Positions 1-11,197 are shown, counted from the first letter of the stretch. The stretch: DNA of 64,000 nucleotides from Papaver somniferum (GCF_003573695.1 NC_039360.1:65163911-65227910), one strand, 5' to 3'. Notes: generated from the sequence alone by a model not told the origin. Numbers and translations: made by a program.

Positions 1-480
1 CATGCCATTGAGTGGTTTGGACGGTCTAGCTAGGTGGATTTGAATTTTGATTTGAGTCTTGTTGCATGCAACAGTACCTTGGTTGAACTAATAAGTGGTG
101 TTCATTCTTAATTAGGCCTACATGGTGTTCGGTTGATGAGAAGAGATATCTAATCATTGCCTATGTATGTTGTCTGTCATTGCCAATTGCAAACCATAAG
201 CTTTTCAACCATATCCATATGCATCAGTACATTAAGATTAATGATTCGTGAAGTATTTTTTCGACTTCGGGACAACTAGGTGAAGACACTATAGACTTTT
301 TGAAGAGATTGAAGAATTGTATGGCTATTCACGATGTCAACAACAATTTAGGCAGTTCTTTATTTCATAGGCCAGGTATTGTTATCCAAAAAGGCATTGG
401 GTCGCAACTTGTTGCGCGTCTCCCTGCCAAATCTTTGTAATTTGACTCTTGGTTTTGCTTAATAAAAACCTTCTGGCCCC
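1..480. other. Unassigned repeat-rich DNA
   Basis: I see no gene here. Frames are short and broken, and nothing matches a family I can name. The stretch leads directly into the LTR fragment that follows and is probably old transposon debris. Confidence 0.3.
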
Positions 481-931
481 CTTTCATAATAATAATTTGT
501 CATTTTGAGTCGTTAAGATTTCGTCTTTTCCAATAATAATAATCGGTCATTTTGCAGTAACTATAATAATAATCGAGTTTTTTTTGAGAATAGGGTTTTG
601 CTTGGAAGGATAAATCGTTAGCGGGCATATTTAATATTTTCTTCTGTCATATTTTTATGAGTTTATTATTTTGTATCTTGTTTACCGGTCAAAATCCCTA
701 AAATCCTAATTATAAAGTAGAGATCGATTTTCGGATCGGACGGGCTAGGTGCCTCACACCTTCCTAACATGTATCTTGATCCTCGGACCTTCTCTCTGTA
801 CTTTTGGACCAGTGCCTCTTTTGGGTCCCAACTTCCAAAGTTGGGTGGCGACTTCCCATAATAATTATTTCCTTGTGTGTTTTCCATTTTATATATTTTA
901 GAGATCCTAACCGATTTCGACGGTATCTACA
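481..931 (+). repeat. 3' part of an Ogre/Tat-type LTR (fragment)
   Basis: This stretch matches the 3' third of the 5' LTR at 2615-4254. Both share AATAATAAT runs, the GTCAAAATC...AAATCC block, a block reading TTTTGGACCAGTG, a block reading AAGTTGGGTGGCG, and the terminus CGACGGTATCTACA. It ends at 931 with the LTR terminus, but no primer-binding site follows, so it is a solo or truncated LTR. The short minus-strand ORF inside it recurs in the other copy only because the DNA is repeated. Confidence 0.7.
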
Positions 932-1210
932 AAGTCAAAAGATGATCATGTGAAAATCGCCTTGTAACATCTTACATGATTTGTGTGAGACAGTCATTTG
1001 ATGTAGACTCGGAATGTTTTGTATTGATCATTCGATCACTTGAAAATTGCTTTGAATCTAATAGTTTGTGTGAGACAGCTATTGTCGTCTTCTAAGAATG
1101 TTTCAATGATTGAAATGGGAGTTTAGCACAATTAACCATGATTGGATATAACACAGTATGCGTACTTGTATGCTAACTGTTGCATGTTATTCCAAGTTCG
1201 GGAACCATAG
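932..1210 (+). repeat. Probable fragment of a large Copia LTR
   Basis: The text around 1095-1135 (AAGAATGTTTCAATGATTG, GGGAGTTTAG) resembles 52043-52075 inside the large Copia LTR at 51539-53863. The block GTGTGAGACAG occurs twice here and also in that LTR (around 53213). The solo LTR at 1211-1990 appears to split this fragment from the piece at 1995-2147. Confidence 0.45.
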
Positions 1211-1990
1211 TGTAACACCCCGTGTTTTTAGCATGGCGCATACTCAAAGATGCGCCATGGCCTGAGATGAAGCTTCATCTCAAGCTCTGTTGCGTAGAAA
1301 AAAAGGAAGATTGGCCTAGGCCAATACGCTGACAAAAATGGCATATTACATGGGCATATTGGTCAAGGCCAATATGGCACCAAGAGGGTGTAAGCTGTAA
1401 GATATATTGGCCAAAGGACAATCTCGCATCAAATGATGCATTAGGCCAGTGGGGAGGGGGTAGTTGGTTGAAGGTGCATATGCGGACCATGCACCAAGTG
1501 TTCATAGCTTAGCCTAAAGAATATAATGATGCCTAAGCCTCATTTATAGCTGCGTAGACTTGCCAATGGAACATGTTAAGCATGGGCATTACTATGCCAT
1601 GCCACAAACTCGATGATGCATATTCCTTATGCATTTTGACGGAACGGCCTATACGGACTAAGCCATTACTACTATTGCTTGGCCACGGCCTCGCAAACGA
1701 GTTGGCTTAAGCTTTTGTTCATTCGAGGATGAACTACGGTCTGTGCTTGATCCCTTTAGAGTAGGGAAGGGTACGCAGGCTGCCGCAATGAGTTGCAGCA
1801 TTGCCGGTCCAGTACGTTGTCGCTCATATCATATAATTTAGAGATGATTGCGGCACTTTGGCCTCTCATATCATCTGGCTCGGTAGCTCGACGCAAGAGA
1901 TGATTGTGGTCATACTTGATGAGGCTAGTTGCATTCTATTCCTTGGATGCTCATACTTCCTATCAAAGCGTTCGACGTAGGCATGTACCA
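1211..1990 (+). mobile_element. Probable solo LTR (Gypsy-like)
   Basis: The segment starts TGTAACACCCCG, a common Gypsy LTR start, and ends GTACCA. It is flanked on both sides by ATAG (1207-1210 and 1991-1994). It sits between two stretches that both resemble the large Copia LTR family, which fits an insertion. It has no internal coding region. The direct repeat is only 4 bp and there is no second copy in the window, so the boundaries are tentative. Confidence 0.45.
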
Positions 1991-1994
1991 ATAG

Positions 1995-2147
1995 TGTAAA
2001 ATGACAAATTGAGATATAACTCTTGGATATATTTTCATTGATTGAGTCTGACTGTCTAGTTGATTCTCTTGGAATTATATTGGAGTTTATCCATACAGAT
2101 TGCTAAGGAAAATATTGGGTGTGGTTGTTAGACCCCGCTTTTTCATA
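1995..2147 (+). repeat. 3' end of a large Copia LTR (fragment)
   Basis: This closely matches 53725-53863, the last 140 bases of the complete large Copia LTR: TTGATTGAGTCTGACTGTC, then TTGGAGTTTATCCATA, then GTTGTTAGACCCC and a TTTTCA end. No primer-binding site follows at 2148, so the element was deleted or exists only as an LTR piece. Confidence 0.65.
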
Positions 2148-2193
2148 TGTAATGCTCGTTTTTTTTAATATTTAAAGTAAAAGAACATAAATA

Positions 2194-2550
2194 TTACATT
2201 GGGATTGAGTTAATATATATCAAGCACTCTGGACACTGCTTCCCGTGCCTTATTTCCTCAAAATCCTGGCTGCATTCTGGATAGTACACGCACCACCAAT
2301 CATCAGCGAATTGAGTTATTTGCGCCAATGTAGTCAATGCATCCCCTGCCTGTAATAACACCACGCCAAATTTTTGGAGTCGGTAAATAGGTTAATAGAT
2401 TAGTTCATACCTCAATCTCGGACTTCAATTTCTTCTCACATAGCATAGCAATTGACATCCTGTGTTTTCGTTCATATGTAGAAGCGGTTTCCTAATACCT
2501 TTGGATGGTAGTCATGGTGTTGTTGTCGTTCGATTCATTGGAGGTTGTCC
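2194..2550 (-). pseudogene. Two-exon gene remnant, family not recognised
   Basis: On the minus strand two coding blocks join in phase across a short intron. The first spans about 2550 to 2411, ends at a GTATGA donor and contains RKHRMSIAMLCEKKLKSEIE. The second spans 2349-2194, follows a TTATTACAG acceptor and encodes 51 residues to a TAA stop, including DDWWCVYYPECSQDF and CPEC. The Trp/Cys-rich character and canonical splice sites look like a real gene rather than chance. An in-frame TAG at 2494-2492 interrupts the first block, so it is probably dead. I cannot name the family. It lies immediately upstream of the Ogre-type LTR at 2615 and may have been truncated by that insertion. Confidence 0.45.
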
Positions 2551-2614
2551 CTGCAAATGAGACATAAGGTTTTAGATCAAAACATGCAAATATCTTCCCG
2601 GACCATTGCTATAC

Positions 2615-4254
2615 TGTAGACACCCCAATTTTGCAAATGCGGCCGCAAAATCGTATCCGAGGTAGTCGTACCGAAAATGGGTTCAGTGACGAGCTCAATC
2701 TAAATTTTGGTCATCCGTCGAATTAGTCGAGCCCAGAAACAGTACCTACACAAGCTAGCTGGTCACCAAGTCCACCTAATGTTAGTGCCATAAGTGGCCG
2801 TGGTTAGAGGTTAGTCATCAGTCCATAACATCCACCCATACTAAAAGTCCACTTAAACCGTTTTTTCATGTGCGGCATTGGCAAGTCTATACCTAAAGTG
2901 GTAGCGGCACATTTCCTCCATAAGACAATATGCCGATATCTTTGTTCCCAAGACTTTCCCACTTGGCTAGAATCATAGGAATTAAGTGATATCTTTCATA
3001 ATTTAGGAAAATGAAATAGAATAATTATTAATTTGAGAAATAATATTAATTGAATGGGAAAGAATATTTAGGTTTTTAATTTGAGCTGTTAGATCGATAT
3101 CTTTTAATCCTGCGATTATAGATAATGGAAAAGAGTTATAAATAGCTAGCTAATTCTTGAGAACAGGGGGATCGATAAAAAAAGCTTTAGGAGAAAATTG
3201 GAGAGGAGAAAAATCGGTGGATATTCATTAGTATACGATTATTGCATGGTTTGGAGTTGCGACGTTCGGATACGATTATTGCGCAATAATATTGTTGGTC
3301 CTTCCTTAGTAATCTAAGCGACATCGAAACATCGATCATAGCCAAAACAGGTTTGCGCTGGTATTATTTGGTTTTCTGTATTTGGCGATACCTTTTTAAA
3401 GTTAAATATATACACAGTTTTCTCTAATCCTATGATGATGCTTGGAAACAGAAAAGATCTCTATGTATTAATATGATTGGTTAGTGATTTTTACGTCTTT
3501 AGCTCCTTACTGTCTTGTATAAGCTCGCTCCATGCAAAATAATTCTGCTGTCATGCTCCAAACGAAAACATGTGCATTAATTAATTCAACCAAAACTTGA
3601 AAACGTGTTAATGCTTTATTGATTGAAAACATGTTAATGCTTTATTGATATGTGTGGTTAGTTACTATGAGAAACACGAATAGGCTGCACTACTGATCTT
3701 GGGTATATGTCGAGGTGATAGGTGAATGATTTAAGAGTCGTTTTGCAATCGTCGATTAATAATAATAATAATTCATTGATAAATTTGATTTTAGATATTA
3801 ATTTTGGCTCCATATCAGTTAAATTTCAATAATAATAATAATATTCATCTGCTATTTTGTGGTGATTTATGTTTTTAATAATTGGTGATTATTCGTGGAA
3901 TGATAATAATATTGGATTTTGTTTTGAAAGCAGGTTTTTGCTTGGTTAGATGAAGGGCGAATTTGTGCATCGGAAATTTAGTATTTATTTTGTGTTATTT
4001 TTATTATTTCATATTTTTTTTGCAGTGATCAAAATCTATAAAATCCCAATTGTAAAGTAGAGGCCGATCTTCGGATTGGACAGATTATGTGCCTAGTTTG
4101 TATCTTGATTCCCGGACTACTTCTCTGTTTTGGACCAGTGTTTATTTTGGGTCCCAACTCCCTAAGTTGGGTGGCGGCTTCGATAAATAATAATTTCCAT
4201 GTGATTTCCATTTTAGATATTTAGAGATCCTAACCAATTTCGACGGTATCTACA
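2615..4254 (+). repeat. 5' LTR of the Ogre/Tat-type element
   Basis: It runs from TGTAGACACCCCAATTTT to CGACGGTATCTACA and is followed one base later by the primer-binding site. Its first ~230 bp recur at 8828-9060 and its last ~450 bp resemble 481-931. It contains several AATAATAAT microsatellite runs (3758-3845). Confidence 0.8.
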
Positions 4255-4255
4255 G

Positions 4256-4273
4256 TGGCGACTTTACTGGGGA
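4256..4273 (+). promoter_or_regulatory. Primer-binding site, tRNA-Arg type
   Basis: TGGCGACTTTACTGGGGA starts one base after the 5' LTR. Its complement resembles the 3' end of a plant tRNA-Arg, the primer known for Ogre elements. This assigns the lineage even though pol is absent. Confidence 0.7.
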
Positions 4274-4643
4274 ACTTGAGAGTCTAACTTGAAACATAAT
4301 TGAGATTTTAGACACTACTCGGTGTTGCACACACACACTGCACGCACCCATTCACCTTGCATTTTCATTTTGCATTGTCCGAGTCCGAATCTTAGGAAAA
4401 CCCGTGGTTAGTAAAGCTGAACCCTTTGGGCGTTATAAGTCGAACACCACAAGCCTTAGCCCAGTCCTAAAGACTAGCCTTTGGCCACGTCTGCGGTATA
4501 TTTTCCTAAGATAACCCAAGCCTACCCAAAAGTTATTAAAACCTGCATGCACGTGCATAAACTGCATTCATTGTTGCACAAAATCCGAGGCATAAGCACC
4601 CCTGTGTTACCATATATTCTTTTGTTTCCTTGAAAACAAGAAC

Positions 4644-6488
4644 ATGACTATAGAATCAGAAATGGCTGGCGATGCTGGGGCAGTGTCCTGGTTGCGCGAA
4701 CAACTCCAGAAGATGTTGGATACCAAGTTCTCGGAATATGAAGCCAAGATGAAAGCCGAGACAAAGAAGTTGACTGTCGAGGCCATTACTGGGTCCACGG
4801 GAAAACATGTCGGGGCTGATATGGGAAATGGAAAAAATAATCATAATTACGAAGAGGTTAAAAAGAATAATTTTGAAGAGAACACTTTTGAAGAGGTTAA
4901 AAATGAAAATTTTGATGAAATGGATGAGACCACAACACGAGAAAGACAATTAGCCCAGAGGCTCAGAAATATCGAAAGGTCTTTGCGGAAAATGGATGAG
5001 GGTACAATAGATACACATGGGTTATATCCTTATCCCGATATTAGTTTACCTCCTGGATTCAAATTTCTGGATATGGACAGATATGATGGAACTGGGTGCC
5101 CGAAAATCCATATTCGCATGTATGTTGGGTACTTGAAACCATTAGGTATTAATGATGGGTTGTTAGTCTAACTGTTCCAAAGAAGTTTGACCGGTACGAC
5201 CTTAAAGTGGATGATGAAGACAGACCCAACTCTAGTTTCGACTTGGCAGGATATGGTCGATATGTTTGTGAGACGGTTTATGTTGGTCCCAGGAATTCAG
5301 TTTACTCGGAAACACTTAGAGGCAGTCAGGCAAGAACCCAATGAGGCATTCACAAAATTCTTTCCACGTTGGAGAACTAAGTCGTTAGAGATCGATGAGA
5401 AATTAACCGAAGAAGAAATGGTAGATATTATAATCAATTGTTTGAACCATGAATATTGGAACCGGATGATATCATCTTACCATCCAACATTACACTTTTT
5501 ATGGAAGGCGGGTTCACAGATTGAAAATGCATTGGACACGGGAAAAATGACAAGGTTGGCCAACCCAGAGGACTCTAATGGGAATAATTGCGAAAGTTCC
5601 ACATTTACATATGAAAATCAAGTGAATATTGTGCCAGTTGCATCAATAATTGCATCACCCACGGGACCATACCAGGGGCAGACCCAGAACTGGAATCAGG
5701 GAAGATATAGACGTCCTCAGAGGAATTTTGCAGAAGCAAAGCACTCATTGCAATATCATCAAAGGGAACCCATGGTCAATTTTGTCTTGGAGGAAAATGA
5801 AACCAATTTAGCCGACTCAATATACAAGCAAGAAACTGCAATGAATCGTCCCATCCACATCAGTGAACTCTTCAAAGATCAGGTACAAACTGTGAACTCA
5901 TTTAATTTAACAACTAATCGTCCTGTTATTTTGTCTGAATTAATGGCAGATTATTATGGAGTTGAGAAACCAAGGAACGTGCCAAATTCCAACCAATTCC
6001 CAGCAGAGCCTGTGCATATATCTGACCTTCTACGAAAGCGGGCGGCACCCATCAGGCATGTTCATATTTCAGAGATCTTGTCTTATCCCGTTCAACCACC
6101 TGCGAGTCCAGTCTACCTCTCAGATATCTTGCATGCTGATCCAATACATGCAACAAATCAATCTTCATCTACAAGGTGGAATCCGTTTAGAATTGGGGGT
6201 GGTGATGGAGTTCAAAATGTAGCAAGAAGTGGAGACATTTACAAGCCACCTCATCTCAAGGATAAAAATGTAATCACGCCTCCTACACATCCATCACTCA
6301 GATTGAAGTTTGTAAAAGAACAAAATGAAGAAAAAGTGGTAAGAACAATAGAAGCTGAGTCAGGTAAGTCTCTAACTCATTATGTTGAGTTAATCCGACC
6401 GATTAAGGGTACACCACCTGAATCTGTAAATAAGTCGTCTTTTATTTCCAATATTTCAAAAAATCCAGAAAAAATGATGAAAAACTAA
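4644..6488 (+). pseudogene. Gag-like protein with one in-frame stop
   Basis: The reading frame opens at ATG 4644 and encodes an N-terminal Glu/Lys/Asn-rich region with predicted coiled-coil character. A Retrotrans_gag-type domain follows (YDGTG, MYVGYLKPLG, then LKWMMKTDPTLVSTWQDMVD). A TAA at 5169-5171 interrupts the domain, and the same frame continues at once with LFQRSLTG. It is therefore a single CAA-to-TAA nonsense change, not a frameshift. Downstream the protein carries five degenerate copies of a peptide of the form P-(V/I)-(H/Y)-(I/L)-S-(E/D)-(L/I)-L at about 5848-6133. I see no CCHC zinc knuckle. The frame ends at TAA 6488. Gag would form the capsid-like particle; here it is probably non-functional unless the stop is read through. 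Confidence 0.75.
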
Positions 6489-6523
6489 AAACCCAAAAAG
6501 ATTTTGTTTGTAGGAAAAATATT

Positions 6524-7444
6524 TTGGAGAATAATATACTTGGTATAAATAAAGTGTTTGAGAACATTGACAAGCCTTGGGGACTGTGGAACCACCAAAA
6601 AGAAAAACCTGAACCGGCCAAAGAAGTAAAGCTTGTCAATCAAAACAAGGAAAATCAACCTTTAAGGGCACCTCAGAGAAAGAAGATGGATGCGACCAAG
6701 ATGTGGATACAATACAAGAGTGTGCCAAAACAGAGGACAAAAGTAGTGAATTTAATTGAAGAGAAACCATTGCAGTTAAGACCCGAATGGATGTGGAAGA
6801 CCAATGATAAGAAGGAAGAGAGATTCAAAACACATGAAGATGAGATTTTTCCACCAAATAAAGGAAAGACGATGAATCCTCTACCTAAGAAAACAGTTTC
6901 TTACAAGGACGTATTATTTTTGAAAAATGATGGAGCAACTAATCAGAAGGAAAAGATTGATTTTCCCAACATAAAGTTCAAGAAAGCAATTAATCAGAAG
7001 GAACTATATGATTTTCCCAGCAGCATGTTCAAGAAAGAAAATAATCAGAAGATAATGAATAATATTCCGAGCATAAGGATCAAGGAAACAATTAATCATA
7101 AGGTAATTAATAATTTTCCCAGCAAGAAAGATACTAATCAGAAGATAGTGAATGATTTTTCCAGTACAAGGTTCAAGAAAGCTATTAATCATAAGGCAAT
7201 AAATGATTTTCCCAACTCAAGGTTCAAGAATGCAATTAATCAGAAAGTAATGAATGATTTCCCCAGCAGAAGGTTCATGAATGCAATTAATCAGAAGATA
7301 ATGAATGATTTTTCAGACATAGGGTTAAAGAAGATGAAGCAAGCAGAATTTCGAGAAGATCCAAGAATCATACAGAATACAAGAATTTTTCAACCATTTG
7401 ATCGGGGAAGCCAACATGATCCAGGCCCAGCAAGTGTTACTTGA
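6524..7444 (+). CDS. Second ORF with 17-residue tandem repeats, unknown function
   Basis: This open frame follows the gag-like frame but lies in a different frame; its first ATG is at 6686. The N-terminal part is Lys/Pro/Glu-rich, with no domain I recognise. The C-terminal half contains about eight copies of a 17-residue unit resembling INQKVMNDFPSRRFKNA (nucleotides 6929-7324, 51-bp period with two shorter units). Two opposing explanations fit. One is a remnant of the long Gag C-terminal region seen in Tat/Ogre relatives. The other is a minisatellite that happens to be open. Long openness in a decayed element slightly favours former coding. I cannot assign a role. Confidence 0.4.
   Translation: MENNILGINKVFENIDKPWGLWNHQKEKPEPAKEVKLVNQNKENQPLRAPQRKKMDATKMWIQYKSVPKQRTKVVNLIEEKPLQLRPEWMWKTNDKKEERFKTHEDEIFPPNKGKTMNPLPKKTVSYKDVLFLKNDGATNQKEKIDFPNIKFKKAINQKELYDFPSSMFKKENNQKIMNNIPSIRIKETINHKVINNFPSKKDTNQKIVNDFSSTRFKKAINHKAINDFPNSRFKNAINQKVMNDFPSRRFMNAINQKIMNDFSDIGLKKMKQAEFREDPRIIQNTRIFQPFDRGSQHDPGPASVT
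6929..7324 (+). repeat. Minisatellite, ~8 units of 51 bp
   Basis: Units begin TTCAAGAAAGCAATTAATCA or a variant and contain ATGATTTTCCCAGC. Copies are clearly related but diverged, and indels are in multiples of three (units 4 and 5 are shorter), so the reading frame survives across the array. Confidence 0.8.
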
Positions 7445-8827
7445 CCCAAGAAATACCATATCTAGGTAAGTGCTCAAATCTATCTAAGAGGGGCGAACGC
7501 TCACGAAACTTAAGGAGATTTTTAGAAGTCCAATATCTCTCTCTCATAGTGTTAAGTAAAATTTTAGGGGCAGAGTCATCACTTTGTTTAGCCCCTTCAG
7601 TCAGTTAGTCAGTAAAGTCTAGGGGCAGAGTCGTCATCATGTTTGGCCCCTTTAGTCAGTCTTATAGAGTCGGTCAAAAAAAAAATCAATCAAGAATTAT
7701 TATTTTCAGTCATACAGAGTCAATCAAAAAGAAAAAATAAATACATAAAAACTAGGGGCACCACCATCATCATACTGGGACCACGTCAGTAGACTAAGTC
7801 TTTTGAAGTCATGTTCAAATAATAGAGAGAGATATGTTTGTATGTATGTCATCAATAGTCCTGTATGTTATCTCCTAATGTTCCATGAGCAACGGACGTC
7901 CAAACGGGTAGATTTGTTAAAAAAAAAATTGAATGAAAAAATGCAAAAAAAAAAAAAATGAAAAAAATAATAATGATAAAAAAATGATGAAAAAAATGGT
8001 TATTAAACAACCACTTGGGAAAATTGAGTAGCACTTAAAAGAGATCGAGGAAAAGAAGAGTCGCGTGGAGAAAATTGAAGATTTGAAGCATCGAGCGTCA
8101 TCCCTGGAAAGCAGCAAGATCGTGAATCGTTTTTACAGTTTGAAGCCAATTGATGAAGTCAATTATAGCTGGGAGGATTGACATATTTAAAAATTTTGAT
8201 GGGGACGGTAATATTTTTGGTGGCATCTATCAGACACGTGGCAGGTCAGGATTCCTAAACCTTTGTATATATTGAGTATTTTTTTTTGAAAATTATATAA
8301 TAATAATAATAATATTTAAAAAAATAAAACAAAAATAGTGTTTATTAGGAACATGTGCTACTAATAGCTCTTTTGCAAGGTCATCAATTACAGGGTTTCC
8401 CTAGATTTTGGATGCAAAGCTCAAAGAGGAAATGAAAGTGAAAGTGTACTATCTTCATAAGGATAATGGCAATCAAGAATGCATGGGACAATTCTTATAT
8501 CCCGAGCTTTTAATGGATCGTATAAAGGACCAGAGATGATGAAAATATTTGAGCAAAGTCGTAAAGATTGAAGAGTCTCTACTCAGACGATGCAATTGAT
8601 GTAATGACTAGCATGTGGTTAGAAGAATTAATGTAATGAACCGCAACTTGTTTTCGCAATAGCTGATAATGGCACAAAGTACTATTTCTTCATGATTCCT
8701 ATCACGAAGAAATGTACTAGTGCAAAATTAAAATACTTAGAAATAATTGAACAAAATAATTGTGCAAAATAGGTGTGTATGTCTTTGACATTCAGTTGCA
8801 CGTAAACCTCTGTCAAAAAGGGACAAC
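7445..8827 (+). other. Non-coding 3' interior of the Ogre/Tat-type element
   Basis: The block AGGGGCAGAGTC...CCCC...AGTCAGT at about 7569-7605 is repeated at 7621-7657 (period near 53-55 bp). A-rich runs lie at 7916-8000. The frame around 8410-8540 briefly looks coding (YYLHKDNGNQECMGQ) but is surrounded by stops. A polypurine tract AAAAAGGGA (8815-8823) sits four bases before the 3' LTR. Confidence 0.6.
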
Positions 8828-9060
8828 TGTAGACACCCCAATTTTTCAAATGCCGCCGCAAAATCGGATCCGAGGTAGTCGTATCGAAAATGGGTTTAGT
8901 GACGAGCTCAATCTAAATTTTGGTCATCCGTCGAAATTAGTCGAGCCCAAAAACAGTACCTACACAAGCTAGCTGGTCACCAAGTCCACCTAATGTTAGT
9001 GCCATAAGTTGCCGTGGTTAGAGGTTAGTCATCAATCCATAAAATCCACCCATACTAAAA
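8828..9060 (+). repeat. Truncated 3' LTR of the Ogre/Tat-type element
   Basis: It matches 2615-2845 with few changes, from TGTAGACACCCC to CCACCCATACTAAAA. It then ends abruptly; the following GGTAGAAATTAACG is unrelated to the 5' LTR. Confidence 0.8.
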
Positions 9061-10525
9061 GGTAGAAATTAACGTTTCATCCCAAACTGGTTGGGATTTA
9101 GACATTCTAGTCCTGCCTCTTCAAGCCTAGTATTAGGAGGTCCAAATTTACATATTCCGGTACGAGTTAGTCCTTAAATAAACGATTCAGTCCAAAACGT
9201 TTTTTTATGATGACAAAAATGGCCCTTATGTAAAAACAATATACTGATTCTAAATCATTTCTTCCTTGTACTCTATCCGCAGAACTGTGCAGCGAATAAA
9301 AAAACTAGATTAGTCGTTCATCATGTTTCGTCTCGATTGTTCCTTTCAAATTTCTTTGATTGATGTCTTAATTTCTTCTTCTTCTCGATTTAGTTTTTCT
9401 CTAAAACCCTAAAAATGATAGAGATGCACCAGATCTATGGTAAGGTTTATGTGTAGAGATTAGATACGAACGAGGAGATTCACATTTTAATTTAGTGTGT
9501 GATTCAATGTTCGGTCGATCTATTAGTTTTGATTGATACCAAGAGTTTTGGATCTTCTTCTTTGAAAAACAAGTCATTCGAATTCTTCTGACGCGGACGA
9601 TAGTTAGATGTGATTTTCTACTCAAAGATCTGCCCAAGAGTTCTAAATTTTAAGGTAATTTGGTTTATCTTTAATTTAATTATATGTTTATTTTTTTGAT
9701 TTCTATTTGAGAATTCAGTTGATATAAAAAATTTCAATAAATTCTATGATTCATCTTTCATACATTTGTGACAGTGAGTTGTAAAACCAGTTGTTGTGTA
9801 GTACAAATGACGAATTGCTGAATTGTGACGCTAGTTGTATCATTTCAATTTCATGAGCATTATGTTTCTGAGAAAGAATTCCCTATTATATATTCCTCTA
9901 AATGACATTCCTACTTTTGGAGCTTAGGTCCTTTTAAATCCTTTCATTTTGGACACTAGTTGTTGTGTATCCTAATGGTGTCATTTTGAAAAATTGAGCT
10001 TTTGTAAAAAATGACCGAATGGATTCTTTCATTTTTGTCCCTGATAATTATGGATTTAATTTGGTATTATTGGTTAATGATTTGCATGATGTTAATTTTT
10101 TAAAGTGGTTTTACCTATATGACTATGTATGCTTACAAATTGCTTGGGAGTGTTAATTTAGCCTGCTAAGAAATTTAAGGTTGGGTATGTGTGGCGAGAC
10201 ATTGGGATTTCCCATTATAAACTTCATGTGAAATTTCTAATCAAGTTACATTAATGTCAACTTGTACAACAACATCCGTGATAATTACACTACTGATGGG
10301 TATGTTTATGTTTGTAAATTCCGTGCACGAATAAGTTTTTTGGATTGTTTCTATTTTTTATAGGTTTATACACGAGGATTATGGTGATTGAGTATGCTGT
10401 GGATGGATTTTTTTTCCGGTTTGCATGAAAATGGAAAAAGAAAAAAATCTATACATTACAGAAGCTGTATAGGGATTGAAATGATCACTGCTAATCACAT
10501 AAAGGGTAGCAATCGTCATCTAGTA
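9061..10525. other. Unassigned intergenic or repeat DNA
   Basis: No gene is supported. The AT-rich text and short broken frames fit old repeat material. I see no terminal repeats, primer sites or conserved protein motifs. Confidence 0.35.
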
Positions 10526-11197
10526 GTAAGCAAGTACTAGAAAGACAAAAATGTTCTTGTCATTTTGTTTTGTTCATCATTTTCTAGTGATCCTTTATTC
10601 ATCATAACTATGTACACCTAAATAATCAACATGTGTACAATATGTACACATTAAAAACAAAATGTGCACAAACTACTAAAGCAATTGTTTAAATTAAACA
10701 TGTCTCTTCTGACAAAATAGAACGATAACTCCTAAAGAATAATGTCATGAACAAAATTATGTAAGAATGGCATGACAAAATAGAACGATAGCAACCGAGG
10801 CTTATGTATTCATTTTTCTATATGTGCACCAGTTTGTACACCCAGTTATTTACAGATGCATAAGCTTATGAAATACACCCTAGTTAACTTAAAAATTTGG
10901 CGACGGAACCCCTCTTCGTATTAATCTACCAAATGTATTTGAATCCTCTTAATATTAATGTACCAAATGTACTCCAGTAATGTGGATGGCGGTGAAAATG
11001 CACACTAAAATTTAGACGTCCGACCTTTACTATCACTTGTATGATATACACAATGAGTACTAATAGTAATTACCTCTCTCTAGAAAGTCCGAGCTGCACT
11101 TCTTCAGACAACAAATTTTAACGAATAACGGATCACTAGAAAATGATGAACAAAACAAAATGACAAGAACATTTTTGTCTTTCTAGTACTTTCTTAC
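10526..11197. mobile_element. Foldback/MULE-like MITE with ~60-70 bp TIRs
   Basis: The block from AGTACTAGAAAGACAAAAAT to TCATTTTCTAGTGATCC at about 10533-10593 recurs as its exact reverse complement at about 11130-11192. One mismatch extends the pairing to GTAAG(C/A)AAGTACTAG at the outer edges. The ~670-bp unit has no coding capacity. Long perfect inverted repeats fit a Mutator-like MITE or foldback element. No flanking target duplication is visible, and its right end abuts the truncated LTR at 11198. The two arms are practically identical, so the structure is either young or kept by gene conversion. Confidence 0.65.

Larger units (their letters stand above)
2615..9060 (+). mobile_element. 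Pol-less Ogre/Tat-type LTR retrotransposon
   Basis: The element has a 1640-bp 5' LTR (2615-4254, TGTAGACACCCC...ATCTACA). A tRNA-Arg-type primer-binding site lies at 4256-4273 (TGGCGACTTTACTGGGGA). A gag-like gene is broken by one nonsense codon (4644-6488), followed by a second ORF (6524-7444). A polypurine tract lies at 8815-8823, and the first 233 bp of the 3' LTR at 8828-9060. No protease, reverse transcriptase, RNase H or integrase is present, so it depends on other elements. This layout fits the class called terminal-repeat retrotransposons with a GAG domain (TR-GAG). The LTR start and primer site are typical of the Ogre/Tat lineage. The 3' LTR is cut off at about 9060, where similarity to the 5' LTR stops abruptly. 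Confidence 0.8.
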
